From Streptomyces sparsogenes (GTDB lineage: Bacteria > Actinomycetota > Actinomycetes > Streptomycetales > Streptomycetaceae), in NCBI RefSeq assembly GCF_001704635.1, contig NZ_MAXF01000126.1, forward strand, positions 1 through 64,000: a DNA stretch of 64,000 nucleotides, written 5' to 3'. Each line of letters opens with the position of its first letter. The first letter of the stretch is position 1. Both the position numbers and the translations under genes were made by a program. Below are positions 62,554 through 64,000 of the stretch, in pieces. The notes beneath the pieces are model-generated. The model made no database searches. It was not told the DNA's origin and worked only from the letters and a program-made list of their open reading frames with translations.

Positions 62554-63758
62554 GCGTCCCATCCCGAGGTCGGCGCAGCGTCGTGGGCTGCGGTGGTCAG
62601 GGCGAGGGCGGTACCTGCGTCGCCTTGCAGGAGGCCGGGGTCCGCGCCGGGGCTGGTGTGCCGGGTCAGGGCGGCGGCCAAGCTGGGCAGGATGGCGCGC
62701 AGGGCCGGGATTGTGGCGTCGTGGGCCGCGCGGAAGGCGGTCTGATAGATCCCCGCCCAGCCGTGGCACAGGCCCGTGTCGGCGAGCTTGGACAACTGGT
62801 CGGGGTCGGTGAGGCAGCGGGCCATGGCTTCCTCGTACAGGTGCTGGCGTGCCGTGTCGCGGCGGGCGAGGGCGGCGAGCTGTCCGGAGCGGGCGATGCC
62901 TGGGGTGCCGTAGCACCAGCTGGGCCGCGCCGGGCCGCGCTGGGCGGGACGGCCAGCGCACAGTTCGCCGAGGCGGAGGTGTTCAGGCCACCAGGGCCCG
63001 GCGGGGCCGTCCTGCCGCCACGTATCCAACCAGTGGAGAATGGTGTCGATGGCGTCTTCATGGCCGTCGACCGTCACGCCTTGGCGCAGGGCGCGGGCCA
63101 GGAGCAGCAGCGGGCCGGTGATTCCGTGGGCCGTGCCGAAGTTGGCGTGGCCGGCGAGGACCGTGGACGGGGTGAGGTCAGGCTGGTGGCCCACCCACCA
63201 GCCGGGCAGAAAGCCCTGGTCCTCGTGGAGAATGGGGTGGGTCAGCCGCACGAGGTAGGCCAGGACGCGTGCCATCGCGGAGCTGGACGGGGACCGGCGC
63301 AGCAGGTACGCGCCGACGCCCGTGAGCCCGTAGAAGACGTCGTACTCGTGGAAGCGGGCTGGACGCCCGCTACGCATACGAGCCTCGGCCGCGTCGACTC
63401 TCCGGTGGGCGAGGTCGCTCACGTGCCGGTCCACGGCTGCCAGCGCGTCGTGGTACCGGGGCTTCTCGGCGGTGACGGCGCAGTGGAGCATGAACGCGAC
63501 AGCGGGCGCCCCCAGGTACAGGCCGCTGGTGTCGGCGGCGCTGACGTTTGTGGCGACGGCGGTCTTGATCCAGCAGTGTGCCTGCTGCCAGGTGCCGTCT
63601 CCGGTACGGGCCCGCTCGATGTGCAGCAGCGCGGATCCGGCGACGCCGGCGGCCAGGTCCTGCGCCGCCCAGGGCTGGTCCTGGGGCGGCGGGGTGGGGG
63701 TGGCCAGGTGGCGGGCGAAGGCATCCGCCAGCAGAGCCGGGCTGGTTGCGGTGGTCAT
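62535..63758 (-). CDS. LanC-family lanthionine cyclase
   Basis: 407 aa. The zinc ligands are C282 (SWCYGTPG), C331 and H332 (GLCHGWAGI); an earlier conserved His motif NFGTAHGITGP lies at about 207-217. LanC adds Cys thiols to dehydro residues to form (methyl)lanthionine rings. ATG 63758 overlaps the stop of the upstream dehydratase gene (ATGA). The N-terminal 30 residues are Pro/Thr-rich. With a split LanB this defines a class I lanthipeptide-type system. Confidence 0.9.
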   Translation of the reverse strand: MTTATSPALLADAFARHLATPTPPPQDQPWAAQDLAAGVAGSALLHIERARTGDGTWQQAHCWIKTAVATNVSAADTSGLYLGAPAVAFMLHCAVTAEKPRYHDALAAVDRHVSDLAHRRVDAAEARMRSGRPARFHEYDVFYGLTGVGAYLLRRSPSSSAMARVLAYLVRLTHPILHEDQGFLPGWWVGHQPDLTPSTVLAGHANFGTAHGITGPLLLLARALRQGVTVDGHEDAIDTILHWLDTWRQDGPAGPWWPEHLRLGELCAGRPAQRGPARPSWCYGTPGIARSGQLAALARRDTARQHLYEEAMARCLTDPDQLSKLADTGLCHGWAGIYQTAFRAAHDATIPALRAILPSLAAALTRHTSPGADPGLLQGDAGTALALTTAAHDAAPTSGWDACLLID

Positions 63759-64000
63759 GGCTGCTGCTCCCGGTGCCGCAAGGCGCAGGCGCGGGTGAGC
63801 CGACCGGTGGTGCGTTCTTGATCGGGGTCGACGGGCAGCACCCGTACGTGGTGCTCGTGGAGCAGCGACCGCAGCACGCTGTCGGGGTTGCGCTGCTGGG
63901 TGTCCAACTGCTCCCGGTAGGCGGTCAGGGCGGCAGCACGCTGCTGCCAGGCGGCGACGACGTCGGGGCCGCGCGGCAGGGCTTGGAGTGCAGTGTGCTC
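63755..64000 (-). CDS. Lantibiotic dehydratase, glutamylation-domain protein, C-terminal end (partial)
   Basis: The last 81 codons of a - strand gene running off the right edge. The visible end (VVAAWQQRAAALTAYREQL ... DSVLRSLLHEHHVRVLPVDPDQER) matches the end of the Lant_dehydr_N glutamyl-tRNA-dependent domain, where 'SLLHxHHxR.LG.D...E' is a family signature. The gene stops after this domain, before LanC, so its elimination partner is the separate downstream protein. The catalytic body and any precursor gene lie outside the window. Confidence 0.85.
   Translation of the reverse strand, partial: EHTALQALPRGPDVVAAWQQRAAALTAYREQLDTQQRNPDSVLRSLLHEHHVRVLPVDPDQERTTGRLTRACALRHREQQP

Overview
The window is very GC-rich, uses G or C at almost every third codon position, has many GTG and a few TTG starts, and carries gene families typical of Streptomyces (hopanoid genes, WhiJ-type regulator set, DUF397, DUF1844, DUF2510, DasR-type sites, GH19 chitinase and GH46 chitosanase). 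It is a Streptomyces or very close relative chromosome fragment. No rRNA, tRNA or CRISPR array was seen.

Layout. 1-131: the start of an IS982-type transposase, cut by the window edge. 525-13390: a tightly overlapping hopanoid operon on the + strand: hpnC, hpnD, hpnE, a polyprenyl diphosphate synthase, squalene-hopene cyclase, hpnG, hpnH, then ispG and dxs, which feed the MEP isoprenoid pathway, and a class III aminotransferase that may finish the hopanoid side chain. 13455-17451: a tyrosine phosphatase, a GH36 alpha-galactosidase and an SGNH hydrolase. 17558-19256: a WhiJ-type set (ATPase, XRE/DUF5753 regulator, DUF397). 19290-25601: a - strand operon of the uncharacterised STM4011-STM4015 families (two radical SAM enzymes, a sulfatase-fold hydrolase, an ATP-grasp-like protein and two tandem leucine-rich-repeat proteins), divergent from a small protein and a DUF6745 protein. 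27621-32385: secreted functions: a GH19 chitinase behind DasR-like sites, an MBL-fold hydrolase, a GH46 chitosanase behind a CsnR-like palindrome, and two tandem paralogous small secreted proteins.

32479-39350 is a divergent gamma-glutamylation locus for polyamine or ethanolamine use: hydrolase, permease and FadR-type regulator on the - strand, and a GlnA4-like glutamine synthetase, aldehyde dehydrogenase and SDR on the + strand. 39419-47486 holds envelope and protease genes (DUF2510 protein, alanine-racemase-fold enzyme, membrane protein plus mycosin-like protease, serine beta-lactamase-like protein, SseB, aquaporin, DUF1844). 47623-55297 is core translation: infC-rpmI-rplT, an RNA methyltransferase, a sensor kinase and pheST. 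55575-60325 holds a SpoIIE phosphatase, a TPR regulator, a Nudix enzyme, a small membrane coiled-coil protein and a glutathionyl-hydroquinone-reductase-like protein.

60404-64000 (running off the right edge) looks like an accessory RiPP locus: a split class I lanthipeptide dehydratase (end of the glutamylation protein and a separate SpaB_C elimination protein), a LanC cyclase and an unknown helical protein, all translationally coupled on the - strand. The precursor peptide is not in the window. The most promising uncharacterised systems are this locus, the STM4011-4015 operon with its duplicated LRR gene, and the paired secreted proteins with a conserved structured leader.
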